In this document: positions 1-8,606 of the stretch, piece by piece
How positions within the stretch are numbered: the stretch's first letter is position 1
Layout of the letters: each line of letters starts with the position of its first letter
Origin: Rhodonellum psychrophilum GCM71 = DSM 17998
Lineage (GTDB): Bacteria; Bacteroidota; Bacteroidia; Cytophagales; Cyclobacteriaceae
Length of the DNA: 64,000 nt
Direction of reading: 5' to 3'
Assembly: GCF_000381545.1 (NCBI RefSeq)
Contig: NZ_KB906675.1
Coordinates: 358,777 to 422,776 of the forward strand
Notes under the pieces: model-generated
What the model was told of the DNA's origin: nothing
The model's input: only the letters and a program-made list of their open reading frames with translations
Databases searched by the model: none
Program-made: the position numbers and the translations under genes

Positions 1-1289
1 AATTTGGGCATCCCGATAAAGTGTGGCATGCGCAGAGAATGGTGAATGAAGCCATCAATCTTTCCACCAGCTTTCCTGCCGGACCTGTCCATATCAATAT
101 TCCATTGAGAGAGCCTTTCTACCCAGAAAAAGGCGAGATCTTTGATTTTTCGAGCAACATCAATCTTATAGAAGCAATTTCTGTACTCCCTACTCTTTCG
201 GAGGAGACACAAGCAAAGCTCCGGTCAAAACTCAATAAATTCAGCAAAATCCTAATCGTCCCAGGGCAACAACGGCCGAATGTACAAATCCAAAAACTCT
301 TGGATGAGTTAGTGGAATCGCACAAGGCAATAGTGGTTACCGATACTCTGTCCAATCTCCAATCTGAGCAAACCATCAATTGCCATGATCATTTTCTTGG
401 GCTGGATAAATGGAATGAAGCACTGGATCCGGACTTGATCGTTTCCTTCGGGAAATCCCTTATTTCCAAAAACCTTAAATTATTCCTCAGAAAATCAAAA
501 GCGGCGCATTGGCACATCCAGCCTGGGGGGTATGTTCCGGACACGTATCAATCCCTGTCCTTTCATATTCCCACCACTCCTTGTCATTTTTTTGAATTCC
601 TGAAAGAAAACATTCCTTCCGGAAATCCCGAATTCAGAACGGCTTGGCAACAAATGGATCAATTGGTCCAAAACAATCTGTCCAAAATAATTGACGAAGC
701 GCCCTTTGGGGAATACAAAGCCATCCAGAAATGTTTGCAGGAAATACCTGACAACACCAAAATCCACGTGGCCAACAGCATGGCAGTAAGGTATGTCAAT
801 CTCCTGGGAATGCGGGAACAGGAAATCATCTGCAACCGCGGAACAAGTGGAATCGATGGGACAAACAGCACGGCTGTGGGCTGCACTTTTACGACCAAAG
901 ACCAAGTAACCCTGATCACCGGAGATGTGGCTTTCTTTTATGACCGCAATGCTTTTTGGCACAATTACACAATGCCCAACCTCAGGATCATCTTATTGAA
1001 CAACCACGCAGGTGGGATATTCAGGTTGATCGAGGGCCCGGCCAATCAACCTGAACTGGAGGAATATTTTGAAACTGAACAAGTACTTTCCGCAAACCAT
1101 TTGGCTGCCGAATATGGTTTTGAATATATCAATTGCACAAATGAAAGCCAATTGGAATTTGCCTTGCAAAGTTTTCACAAAAAGTCCATCCATCCCAAAA
1201 TCCTGGAAATCCACTCCGAGAGCGTGTCCAATGCGGAGATTCTCAAATGGGTTAAAGGAAAGGTTTCTCGAATGATCAATTCAAATTGA
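1..1289 (+). CDS. menD: MenD, 2-succinyl-5-enolpyruvyl-6-hydroxy-3-cyclohexene-1-carboxylate synthase, 3' part
   Basis: This is the C-terminal three quarters of a thiamine-diphosphate enzyme that joins isochorismate and 2-oxoglutarate in menaquinone synthesis. The frame is open to the left edge (first complete codon at 3), so the start lies outside the window. The codon at 21 reads as GTG but is internal. The visible 429 codons contain the MenD-type segment NRGTSGIDG (near 834) and the ThDP/Mg site GDVAFFYDRNAF followed by LNNHAGGIF, which corresponds to the family's GDLSFLHDLNGL...LNNDGGGIF. About 130-150 N-terminal residues are missing compared with usual MenD length. The gene ends 6 bp before the convergent end of the XRE-type gene. 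A general ThDP decarboxylase is less likely because of the NRGxSGIDG motif. Confidence 0.93.
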   Translation, partial: FGHPDKVWHAQRMVNEAINLSTSFPAGPVHINIPLREPFYPEKGEIFDFSSNINLIEAISVLPTLSEETQAKLRSKLNKFSKILIVPGQQRPNVQIQKLLDELVESHKAIVVTDTLSNLQSEQTINCHDHFLGLDKWNEALDPDLIVSFGKSLISKNLKLFLRKSKAAHWHIQPGGYVPDTYQSLSFHIPTTPCHFFEFLKENIPSGNPEFRTAWQQMDQLVQNNLSKIIDEAPFGEYKAIQKCLQEIPDNTKIHVANSMAVRYVNLLGMREQEIICNRGTSGIDGTNSTAVGCTFTTKDQVTLITGDVAFFYDRNAFWHNYTMPNLRIILLNNHAGGIFRLIEGPANQPELEEYFETEQVLSANHLAAEYGFEYINCTNESQLEFALQSFHKKSIHPKILEIHSESVSNAEILKWVKGKVSRMINSN

Positions 1290-1295
1290 AGGCAT

Positions 1296-2153
1296 TCAAA
1301 TAACAAATTGAACGGAATTTGATTCGCTTACGGATTTTGAAATCTTAAGATTTTCTGATGCTTTAAAGAGCAAAATCAACAGAAGAATTTCAAAAATCGT
1401 GAACACCACCAAACCTGGGAGTGCCAATATGACAGAAATGAACATGATTCCCGAGAGGATTCCCAAACATCCAGTAACGAGGGCAATTGGTCCCATTTCT
1501 TTTTGCCAACTGATCAAACCTATGCCAAAAACCAAATAAATGGCGCCAGAAACCATCGATTTTGAGATTTGCAATATTTCTATGGAGAGGAACGTGGGAT
1601 TGAGAAGCGCATACATATCTGCGCTGTTAAAAGCCACGATTCCGAAAATCAGCAATATAGAAGCCCCTTTTACCAAAGCATTCGGGAGAATGTCTGCCAA
1701 TTTGTAGAAGCCCAAAATAAACCAGGAAAAGGTGAGCATCACGGCTATTTTTACAATAAAATACAAGTAATTGGGTACTGAAAGTTCTCCGCTTTCCAGC
1801 AACATGAAATCAAAAGCCAACTCCGCATGTGCCAACAAAAAATACACGATTCCAATAAAAAAGGCATTTTTTAGAAAACTGGAAACCTTTGTTTTATCAA
1901 CCAATGAAGGTCGTAATTTCGCCTCTTCCTCATTCAAGAATTCAGAGGAATCAAAGTCAAGCGCATCCAAAATGGCCTTGATGGTATAAGACCTAGGAGT
2001 GACTTCGCCGGATTCGATCCGCTGGATGGTCCGGACATTGATACTGCAGAGTTCAACTAGATTTTCTTGAGTAAGCCCTTTGGACTTTCTCAGCTCTAGG
2101 ATTTTTCGACCCAATTCAGGTTGTTTCATGATTACAAGATTTTGTTTTACCAT
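1296..2153 (-). CDS. XRE-type helix-turn-helix protein with C-terminal membrane domain
   Basis: The first 75 residues form a lambda-repressor-like HTH (LRKSKGLTQENLVELC, then RTIQRIESGEVTPR). The rest, from about residue 90, holds six or so hydrophobic segments with few charged residues, so this is a DNA-binding domain fused to an integral membrane domain. This architecture recurs in Bacteroidota, but no function is assigned here. A purine-rich AAAGGAAA lies just before the ATG at 2153; an internal ATG at 2129 (MKQPELGRK) is an alternative start. It runs convergently into menD. A membrane-tethered sensor-regulator is the natural guess, but there is no direct evidence of ligand or target. Confidence 0.8.
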   Translation of the reverse strand: MVKQNLVIMKQPELGRKILELRKSKGLTQENLVELCSINVRTIQRIESGEVTPRSYTIKAILDALDFDSSEFLNEEEAKLRPSLVDKTKVSSFLKNAFFIGIVYFLLAHAELAFDFMLLESGELSVPNYLYFIVKIAVMLTFSWFILGFYKLADILPNALVKGASILLIFGIVAFNSADMYALLNPTFLSIEILQISKSMVSGAIYLVFGIGLISWQKEMGPIALVTGCLGILSGIMFISVILALPGLVVFTIFEILLLILLFKASENLKISKSVSESNSVQFVI

Positions 2154-2369
2154 CGCAATTTCCTTTGAATTTTTAAAACTTCACCTGAATTACTGGCGGA
2201 TTTGACCCGACATTTACCCGACATTTTGCTTTATAAGCGACAACGAGTTGGACATAATGATACATTTGAAACAAACCTATTGAAACAAAAGCAAAAGGCA
2301 TGCAGTATTCAGAATGGCAAGAAACAATTTTACTAACCTTTCAATTCCCATACAAATAATCATACCCAA

Positions 2370-2720
2370 TCACCTTTCTGATTTTTTATCCAATGTCCAA
2401 AGTTGAAGCTGATTTTTTCGGACGGCATGAATGATCACGGCATCAATTAACCCAACCCCTTCATTGATAAGATGAAGTTCATGGGACAATATTCCTGCTT
2501 CGATAATCAGCATGGGTTCATCGATCAAAGGTATATTTGATACAAATTCCTTGATCATCAAAATCTCTTTTTAACCTTTAACACCATGTAATTCAGCAAA
2601 AATTAGCTCCAAACACAAAATCCTGCCATTTTCCAAGAGCTCCTGGCAGGTTGAATAATATTGTGTATTCCCCTTTAGATATTCAATCCAAATGGATGTA
2701 TCCAATACCACCCCCTTCAT
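2370..2720 (-). pseudogene. vapC-like PIN-domain toxin, interrupted by an in-frame TAA
   Basis: Starting at ATG 2720, the frame reads MKGVVLDTSIWIEYLKGN, the classic PIN N-terminus with its first acidic residue (D7). It stops at TAA (2573-2571, codon 50) and continues in the same frame with KEILMIKEF and later the PIN C-terminal acidic segment (GLIDAVIIHAVR, then LWTLDKK). The total of 117 codons is a normal VapC length. One substitution such as CAA, AAA or GAA to TAA would explain the break. The ATG overlaps the TGA stop of the upstream antitoxin (ATGA), typical of vapBC. VapC proteins are Mg-dependent RNases; this copy is probably inactive unless the stop is read through or is a sequencing error. 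Confidence 0.8.
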
Positions 2721-2923
2721 TTTCTGTTAAGCTCGCGCAATTCTTGGGCAGTGCATCTAAATTCCAATGGTTCACTCAGGATGGATTCACCTAATTCTTT
2801 TATTTTTTGGGATCGGATGTAAGAAATCAAAGCGATTTTCAGTGCTTCCGTTATTGTAATTGCCTTGGACAATTCCATGGCTTCGGATATCAGATCATCA
2901 GGAATTATTGCTGTAACTTTCAC
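2717..2923 (-). CDS. VapB-like ribbon-helix-helix antitoxin
   Basis: This is a 68-residue protein with an N-terminal strand (MKVTAIIPDDLI) followed by two helices (EAMELSKAITITEALKIALISYI), the layout of RHH/MetJ-like VapB antitoxins. A charged C-terminal tail follows that would wrap the toxin. It precedes and overlaps the PIN toxin gene by ATGA, which strongly supports the pairing. VapB proteins neutralise VapC and autorepress their promoter. Since the toxin frame is broken, this may be an orphan antitoxin. Confidence 0.72.
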   Translation of the reverse strand: MKVTAIIPDDLISEAMELSKAITITEALKIALISYIRSQKIKELGESILSEPLEFRCTAQELRELNRK

Positions 2924-3226
2924 GCTGTCAGTTTTTTATAAAAAAAATGATGTGTTATCGTAAATAAATGAAATTTTTCAAACAAACGTTTATCTTTGCT
3001 TTTGGCGACTAGGCTAAAGTTCCATTAAGATGAAACCAATAATTGGATTGCCTAAGGGGCAAACCAATTCTGAAATTGACACATGGCTAAAGGAATAATT
3101 AGTTCAGAAAAAGCCCAATCCGATAGGAAGGAAATTCTAGAGTAAAAAACTGGATTCTTTCCATCTTCGCAATTGTTCATGGGAAATCCATCAAGCTTCG
3201 ATCTCTGAAGTTAAATCCCTCATCAT
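2924..3226. other. Intergenic stretch with a possible promoter and a 22-codon ORF
   Basis: About 300 bases lack a recognisable gene. On the plus strand a TATCTTTG box (2991-2998) fits the Bacteroidota -7 consensus. It is followed by a tiny ORF at 3030-3098 encoding MKPIIGLPKGQTNSEIDTW and four more residues. It has no recognisable family and could be the head of a lost gene. Nothing else is visible. Confidence 0.3.
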
Positions 3227-3535
3227 TTATTGAAGCAATCTCAAAACGTGTGAAAGAGACGGATTCCTATTCCCCTTCTTCCAGACAGCGTAAAGCTCAG
3301 TCTTTTGAGGGATATCCTTCAATTCAATAAACTTCACCTTCAAATCATAACCCTGCTTCAATGAAGTTGGCACGATAGCCACTCCCAATCCCGCCTCTAC
3401 CAGTTTGAAAATGGTCAGGGCATGCACAGACTTGTGGGTGATGCGGGGAGAAAAACCCTGATCCTCACAGATGGACATGATTTTGTCAAAATAGATGGAG
3501 GAATAGTCATGGGAAATAAGATTGAAGTTTGATCA
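3227..3535 (-). pseudogene. 3'-terminal fragment of a LysR-family regulator gene
   Basis: The 83-codon open frame from ATG 3478, plus about 18 codons upstream of it (ISHDYSSIYFDKI), matches the last third of the intact LysR protein at 5732-6610 almost residue for residue (for example SICEDQGFSP, HALTIFKLVEAGLGVAIVP). The DNA is also similar by eye over about 300 bp. Similarity stops near 3535, just after a TGA in frame. There is no DNA-binding domain, so this is a displaced C-terminal piece of the effector-binding domain. It lies downstream of the intact gene with a 2.2 kb cargo between them. Confidence 0.85.
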
Positions 3536-3709
3536 TTAAATAAAGTCAATTCTAAGAACAATCAACTTTTTAAACCTTATAGGATAAAATCTACTTTAAA
3601 TAAAAAATATATACCAAAAATTATTTGAAAATTAATGATTTTTTAATTTGGTAATTAAGAATTAGTTGTATATTTCTTAAAACTATTTTAAACTCTAAAT
3701 TTTAATTCT

Positions 3710-4756
3710 ATGAAAACAAAATTCTTTTGCACTATGCGTGCATCCGTAGTTTTAGGCACTGCTTTAATTCTCATTATGGGGGGGTGTCAGGACGACTTAA
3801 ATGACCATCCTCTAGCTTTTGAAGAGGAATCTTCTAAAAAATTAGAAATTTTGGAAGGTACCTTAATGTTTGAAACTTTCAACGATTATGATGAATTTTT
3901 CAATAAACCTGAAAAGTTTGAAATACCTAAGTTTGACAATGCCAAATTGTTCTTTTTTGAAGAAGCTGGTGGAGTTAAAGAAAATTTAAGAACCAGTAGT
4001 GATGCTACTGAATTTTTAGAGGACCTGGAAGACACTCAATTATTGGAAATTTAGGATCAGGATTTTATGGTGTTCATAGATAACTATTTGATTAAACTTG
4101 ACTTCGAATTAAAAATTGCCGCTGTAACTGAGGATTTTTCAGAAAAAGAAAAATTAGCTCAACGAAATTACGATACCAAGTCAATTAAATTATACAGATT
4201 TGAAGATGATGTTTTACAGCTCTTACAGGAAGGCAAGGAGTCTACCATTACAACTCAAGAATTGAATTCCAGGATAATGTCAACTTTTGACCCAAATGCG
4301 GCAACTTATTGTACAAACTGCGACAAAATAAAGTGCTCTTTAAATTCCAATATTGAAGGTGTTACTTTTAATGGAGGAAATAATTTTACATATAGACTTG
4401 AATCAAAGCACGTTTATCAAAAAGTAGCTATCTATTTTAGGCTATTTTCTGAATCTAAGTATATGCGAAGGCCCTCTGGATCATTTCTAACATGGAACAG
4501 TGAGTCAACTACACTTTACATATGGTATGATGTGAAATTCAAAAGTAAAAAGTCTGGAAGTTCAGAAATATTTTTGGTCAATAGCACAAATATATTTTCA
4601 AATCAGTTGAAACCTGAATATTATGTCAGCAGTAGAGGTCTTGAAAAATACTGGGTGAAGTCTCAGTTTTTTGGAGAAGTTGGAGGTAACCATGGATATT
4701 CTCCAACCGGGGATTATTGGCAGTTCAATTTATGTGATATTAAAGATGGTTACTAA
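3710..4756 (+). pseudogene. Lipoprotein gene split by an in-frame TAG
   Basis: ATG 3710 opens a protein with a signal peptide and lipobox (LILIMGGC, Cys near residue 26) followed by an acidic region. At codon 115 a TAG (4052-4054) stops it, but the same frame continues at once as DQDFMVFIDNYLIKLDFE and runs to TAA 4756, giving 348 codons in all. The second half contains a CTNCDKIKC motif and beta-rich sequence. The protein is not recognised; it would be an outer-membrane or periplasmic lipoprotein. Two separate genes are possible but less likely, because the reading resumes mid-domain without a spacer. It overlaps the next ORF by 11 bp. The sequence is more AT-rich than its neighbours, which suggests transfer. 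Confidence 0.65.
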
Positions 4757-5513
4757 AATAAGTCTCAAGGTCTGGATAGTTTTCTTGTGCTGCTTGTGGT
4801 CGTTCCATGTTTATTCTCAAGAAAAAAGTACAATAACTTTTGGAACAGGTTTTGGCGTGCCATTGTATACTTGGAAAAGTTCCGAGGACCTTAGTACATT
4901 AAGATCCATCAATAGGGGGATGTGGGGAATAAATGCCTATGCTCAAAAAGAAATCAAAAATAATTGGGTTTTTGAATGGAATTTTACCGTTCATCGGTTT
5001 AGCTCGTATCTTCAAATAGTTGACCTCAATAGAGGAAGCAAAGCTTCGACTGGGTACAAATATGTATTTGATCAGTATCAATTAAACAATTTGGCTTTGA
5101 AGAAATTCAAAATCCCAAATACTAAAATAGCGTTTTTGATTGGTGCAGGTATTGGTTTAAACTTATTACCCCATAATTCTATCTCTATGCCGGAAAATGG
5201 TTTCCATTTTTTACGGACAAAAGATAATTCAGGAAATAGCGTTCCGGTTTATGACATATCTTTAATTGATTCTGAGGTAACCATAAACAATAAATACAGC
5301 GTAAACCTGATCTCCAAGCTTGGATTAAATTACAAAATCAGCGAAGTCTCTTCTTTGGTTTTGTTCAGCCATCATGGTTACAACCTAGCAGGGCCTATTA
5401 TGGAGAAAAATCTAAGGGAAATAATGTATGAAAATCAAAATTTTGGTGCAGTTCATAAACTCAGCCCTTGGTTTTCATTTATTTCCCTTGGCTATGAGAT
5501 TACTTTAAAATAA
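4746..5513 (+). CDS. Secreted outer-membrane beta-barrel-like protein, unknown function
   Basis: The chosen start ATG 4746 (MVTKISLKVWIVFLCC) gives a clean signal peptide ending near SFHVYSQ. A longer frame from 4671 would put 25 unrelated residues in front. The mature part has alternating hydrophobic/polar strands and a Gly-rich turn (LIGAGIGLNLLP), ending in LGYEITLK, whose alternating pattern suits a barrel closing strand. It resembles the small PorT/OmpA-like barrels common in Bacteroidota but no specific family is recognised. It overlaps the upstream lipoprotein gene and is followed by a strong terminator, so the two form one cargo operon between the two LysR-related sequences. Confidence 0.65.
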   Translation: MVTKISLKVWIVFLCCLWSFHVYSQEKSTITFGTGFGVPLYTWKSSEDLSTLRSINRGMWGINAYAQKEIKNNWVFEWNFTVHRFSSYLQIVDLNRGSKASTGYKYVFDQYQLNNLALKKFKIPNTKIAFLIGAGIGLNLLPHNSISMPENGFHFLRTKDNSGNSVPVYDISLIDSEVTINNKYSVNLISKLGLNYKISEVSSLVLFSHHGYNLAGPIMEKNLREIMYENQNFGAVHKLSPWFSFISLGYEITLK

Positions 5514-5530
5514 TTAATTCCAATCAGAAT

Positions 5531-5570
5531 AAATCCGTTGACAAAATATTTTGTCAACGGATTTTTTTTT
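5531..5570 (+). terminator. Rho-independent terminator
   Basis: A near-perfect inverted repeat with arms AATCCGTTGACAAAA and its complement is followed by nine T residues. It lies 18 bp after the stop of the barrel-like gene and closes the lipoprotein/barrel cargo operon. Confidence 0.9.
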
Positions 5571-5579
5571 AAATAATTA

Positions 5580-5731
5580 GATTCCTAATTGCTATCGCTC
5601 TCGGGATCTCCGTTAATCTCCGATTTTGCGAAGCATATTTCAATTGTATTTCACGAAGTATATTTCAACTTTATCCTGAATCGCTTCGCTCCCGGGATTT
5701 CCGCTTCGCTCCAATTTCAATTATATTTCCA
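5580..5731. repeat. Short degenerate tandem repeats downstream of the LysR gene
   Basis: Two near-copies of CGAAGYATATTTCAA (about 5628 and 5655) and two copies of the motif CGCTTCGCTCC (about 5681 and 5702) occur in about 150 bp without a gene. The region sits at the cargo/LysR junction and may be a junction scar. Confidence 0.4.
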
Positions 5732-6610
5732 TTAGAGTAATCTCAACACCTTCAAAACCGCCGGATTCCTATTCCCCTTTTTCCACACCGCAAAAAGCTC
5801 CGTCTTCTGTCGGATCTTTTCCAACTCGATAAACTTTACCTTCAAATCATACCCTTCCTTTAATGAAGTAGGAACAATAGCTACCCCAAGACCTGCCTCT
5901 ACCAACTTGAAAATGGTCAAAGCATGTACAGATTTATGTGTGATTTTGGGTGAAAAACCCTGATCCTCGCAAATGGACATGATTTTGTCAAAATAGATAG
6001 AAGAATAGTCGTGGGAAAAAAGGATAAAGTTTTCTTCCTTCAATTGTCCCACATTTTTGAATTTCCCCTTTGCCAAAAGATGCCCCAAAGGCAGCACCAC
6101 CGAGAAAGTATCCTGATTGACCACTTTCATCTGAAGCGGTTCCGGTACCCGTGCCAAGCGTACAAAACCCAGATCCAGCTTGTCCTTTTCCAGCATTTCT
6201 ACCTGCATGGCATTGCTGAGTTCTTCCAGGGTAGTTTGGATTCCGGGATAGTTTTGGGAGATTTTCACCAAGAGTTCTGGCAATACGGTATGGGCGGCTG
6301 ATCCTAGGAAACCAATCCTTAACTCCCCAATTTTACCGGCAGCGATTTCCTTGAGCTGAGTTTTGGTGAGTTCTAGGTGGTTGAAGATAAAATCCACTTC
6401 CGATTTCAGGTAATGGCCTGCCGCCGTCAGTTCCACCCGCCGTTTGGATCTTTCAAAAAGCTGCACATCCAAAATCTCCTCCATCTGTTTAATCTGTCGG
6501 CTGAGACCCGGTTGGGAGATAAAAAGCCGCTCCGCAGCGCGACCGAAATTCAGTTCCTCGGCCACTGCTTTGAAATATTCAAGATGCCGAAGTGCTATTT
6601 GATAACCCAT
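5732..6610 (-). CDS. LysR-family transcriptional regulator, probable hut regulator
   Basis: This is a 292-residue LysR protein with an N-terminal winged HTH (LRHLEYFKAVAEELNFGRAAERL, then SRQIKQMEEIL) and a two-lobed effector domain (residues about 92-292) with the familiar ELRIGFLGSA start. It is divergent from hutH with about 175 bp between the starts, the usual position of a LysR regulator controlling its neighbour. A dyad CATTTG-GTTA-CAAATG lies between them. I therefore infer that it controls histidine utilisation, possibly sensing urocanate. A diverged copy of its last third lies about 2.2 kb downstream. Full length with no anomalies in the frame. Confidence 0.88.
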   Translation of the reverse strand: MGYQIALRHLEYFKAVAEELNFGRAAERLFISQPGLSRQIKQMEEILDVQLFERSKRRVELTAAGHYLKSEVDFIFNHLELTKTQLKEIAAGKIGELRIGFLGSAAHTVLPELLVKISQNYPGIQTTLEELSNAMQVEMLEKDKLDLGFVRLARVPEPLQMKVVNQDTFSVVLPLGHLLAKGKFKNVGQLKEENFILFSHDYSSIYFDKIMSICEDQGFSPKITHKSVHALTIFKLVEAGLGVAIVPTSLKEGYDLKVKFIELEKIRQKTELFAVWKKGNRNPAVLKVLRLL

Positions 6611-6708
6611 GGTTATTGATTATTGATAGAATTGGTATTTAGAAGTATTAAAGATACCAAGTAAATTTGAATAAGATCAGATTTAGATCAGCCAGGTTAT
6701 CCGATCTT

Positions 6709-6724
6709 CATTTGGTTACAAATG
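6709..6724. promoter_or_regulatory. Candidate LysR operator between lysR and hutH
   Basis: CATTTG-GTTA-CAAATG is a perfect 6-bp dyad with a 4-bp spacer in the divergent lysR/hutH region, about 62 bp before the hutH start. AGATCAG also occurs twice just upstream (about 6674 and 6685). Binding by the adjacent LysR protein is inferred from position only. Confidence 0.4.
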
Positions 6725-6785
6725 GTTTAAATGAGATAGCGCTTACCTTTTGACATTTCGAAAACATCCCAAAATTCCTTATTTT

Positions 6786-8357
6786 ATGCCAAAAACCTTT
6801 CAATACGGCCAAGATCACCTTACCTGTTCCATTGCCTTGGGTATTTGTAGGGGAAATATACAAGGGACTATTTCCGATGAAAGCCGAGAGAAAGTCAGGA
6901 AAAGTGCCCAAGCCGTTGATCGTATTGTTGAGAAAGGTAGGCCTGTCTATGGCATCAACACGGGTTTTGGACCACTGTGTACTACGATGATTTCACCAGA
7001 GCAAACCAGAAAACTCCAGGAAAACCTCCTGAAAAGCCATGCAGTCGGTCTCGGTGAGGCAATCCCGATTGAAATTTCAAAGTTGATGCTCGTCCTGAAA
7101 GCCCATGCCTTGGCCCAGGGATTTTCGGGAATCCAAGAAAGTACTTTAGATAGAATCCTTTGGCACATCGAAAACAACATCATTCCCGTCGTCCCAAAAC
7201 AAGGTTCAGTGGGTGCATCTGGAGATTTAGCACCGCTTTCTCATTTGTTTTTGCCCTTGATCGGATTGGGCAAAGTGCATTACAAAGGAGAGATAATTTC
7301 AACAGCCAAACTTTTCCAGCAACTTGACCTTGCGCCAATACACCTCGGACCAAAGGAAGGTTTGGCCTTGATCAACGGCACTCAATTTATGGCTGCATTT
7401 GGGGTCATGATTGTGTATCGATTTTACAATATTTTGGCCCATGCCGATATTACAGGTGCCATGATGCTCGAGGGGTTATTGGGTTCGATCAAGCCTTTTT
7501 CTACCGAACTGCATCAACTCCGTCCCTACGCCGGAAACCAACATGTAGCCCAGTCCATACTTAATTTACTTCATGATTCTGAGATTGTCCATTCCCATGC
7601 AGCTTGCGCAAGGGTTCAGGATCCGTATTCCCTACGCTGTATGCCGCAGGTACACGGTGCGTCCCGAAATGCATGGCTGCATCTAAAACAGATGATCGAA
7701 ATCGAGATCAATTCCGTCACGGACAACCCCGTGGTCTTTGACGAAAACCACACCATCAGTGGCGGGAATTTTCACGGGCAACCGATTGCCATGCCTTTGG
7801 ATTATACCTGTCTGGCTGCTTCGGAAATCGGGAACATTTCCGACCGCAGGATCTACCTTTCCTTGGAAGGAGATACTCCGGGTGTCCCAAAGTTGCTGCT
7901 CAAGGAAACCGGATTGAACTCAGGCTTTATGATTCCACAATACACCACTGCGGCACTGGCAAGTGAAAACAAGGGATTGTGTTTCCCTTCTTCGGCGGAC
8001 AGCATTCCAACTTCCTTGGGACAGGAAGACCATGTGAGTATGGGAAGTATCGGCGCGAGAAAGGCATTGCAGGTGATTGAGAATGTGGAGAAAATCCTTG
8101 GGGTGGAACTCTTCTGTGCAGCACAGGCGGTGGATTTCCATGCGCCTTTGAAGTCCGGAAAAATCATGACCGCACTCTATGAACACGTCCGAACCAAAAT
8201 CAAACATGTCACCGAAGATCAGCTCATGTATGAAGACATGGAGATAGCCATTGACATCATCCGAAGTGGAGAATTGCTAACTTTAGCAAAGGAAGTAGCG
8301 GCAAGAGAAGGATTGAAATTGGAGACAAAATGGTCGGAGGAGTTTGATCGCTTTTAA
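6786..8357 (+). CDS. hutH: Histidine ammonia-lyase HutH
   Basis: HutH removes ammonia from L-histidine to give urocanate, the first step of histidine degradation, in the cytoplasm. The Ala-Ser-Gly triad that cyclises to the MIO cofactor is present in GSVGASGDLAPLSHL; with the ATG at 6786 it falls at residues 144-146, close to the position known for this family. The frame is open back to 6750, but the ATG at 6786 (MPKTFQYG) gives the expected length of 523 residues. Other conserved segments are YGINTGFG and QEDHVSMGSIGAR. First gene of hutH-hutI-hutU on the same strand, divergent from the LysR regulator. Confidence 0.96.
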   Translation: MPKTFQYGQDHLTCSIALGICRGNIQGTISDESREKVRKSAQAVDRIVEKGRPVYGINTGFGPLCTTMISPEQTRKLQENLLKSHAVGLGEAIPIEISKLMLVLKAHALAQGFSGIQESTLDRILWHIENNIIPVVPKQGSVGASGDLAPLSHLFLPLIGLGKVHYKGEIISTAKLFQQLDLAPIHLGPKEGLALINGTQFMAAFGVMIVYRFYNILAHADITGAMMLEGLLGSIKPFSTELHQLRPYAGNQHVAQSILNLLHDSEIVHSHAACARVQDPYSLRCMPQVHGASRNAWLHLKQMIEIEINSVTDNPVVFDENHTISGGNFHGQPIAMPLDYTCLAASEIGNISDRRIYLSLEGDTPGVPKLLLKETGLNSGFMIPQYTTAALASENKGLCFPSSADSIPTSLGQEDHVSMGSIGARKALQVIENVEKILGVELFCAAQAVDFHAPLKSGKIMTALYEHVRTKIKHVTEDQLMYEDMEIAIDIIRSGELLTLAKEVAAREGLKLETKWSEEFDRF

Positions 8358-8606
8358 CCGAGTTCAAGTCTTCAGCGAAACGCCAACCTAGTTCAAGTCT
8401 TCAGCGAAGCGGTGACTTGGACTCTACTCAAGACAGTCTTCAGACTGTAGGGTCAGACTTAAAAAGCAGTTTTACAACTGAAAGAAGTCTAGAAATTCAG
8501 TCTGAAGACTGGAAGAAGATGGTCCAAGTCTGAAGACTTGAACCATAACTGAAGACTTGAACCATTGCTTAATCCTCAAGACTAGAACATTGTTCTTTAA
8601 AAAAAT
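8358..8606. repeat. Dyad-rich repeat array between hutH and hutI
   Basis: The motif AGTCTTC or its complement GAAGACT occurs six times in about 190 bp (8367, 8396, 8435, 8504, 8532, 8551). GTTCAAGTCTTCAGCGAA is directly repeated at 8362 and 8391, and CTGAAGACTTGAACCAT at 8530 and 8549 in the opposite sense. Three self-complementary dyads are visible at 8433-8448, 8498-8511 and 8521-8544. There is no open reading frame of note. It could be a REP-like element, an attenuator or an mRNA-processing signal inside the hut operon. Confidence 0.75.
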
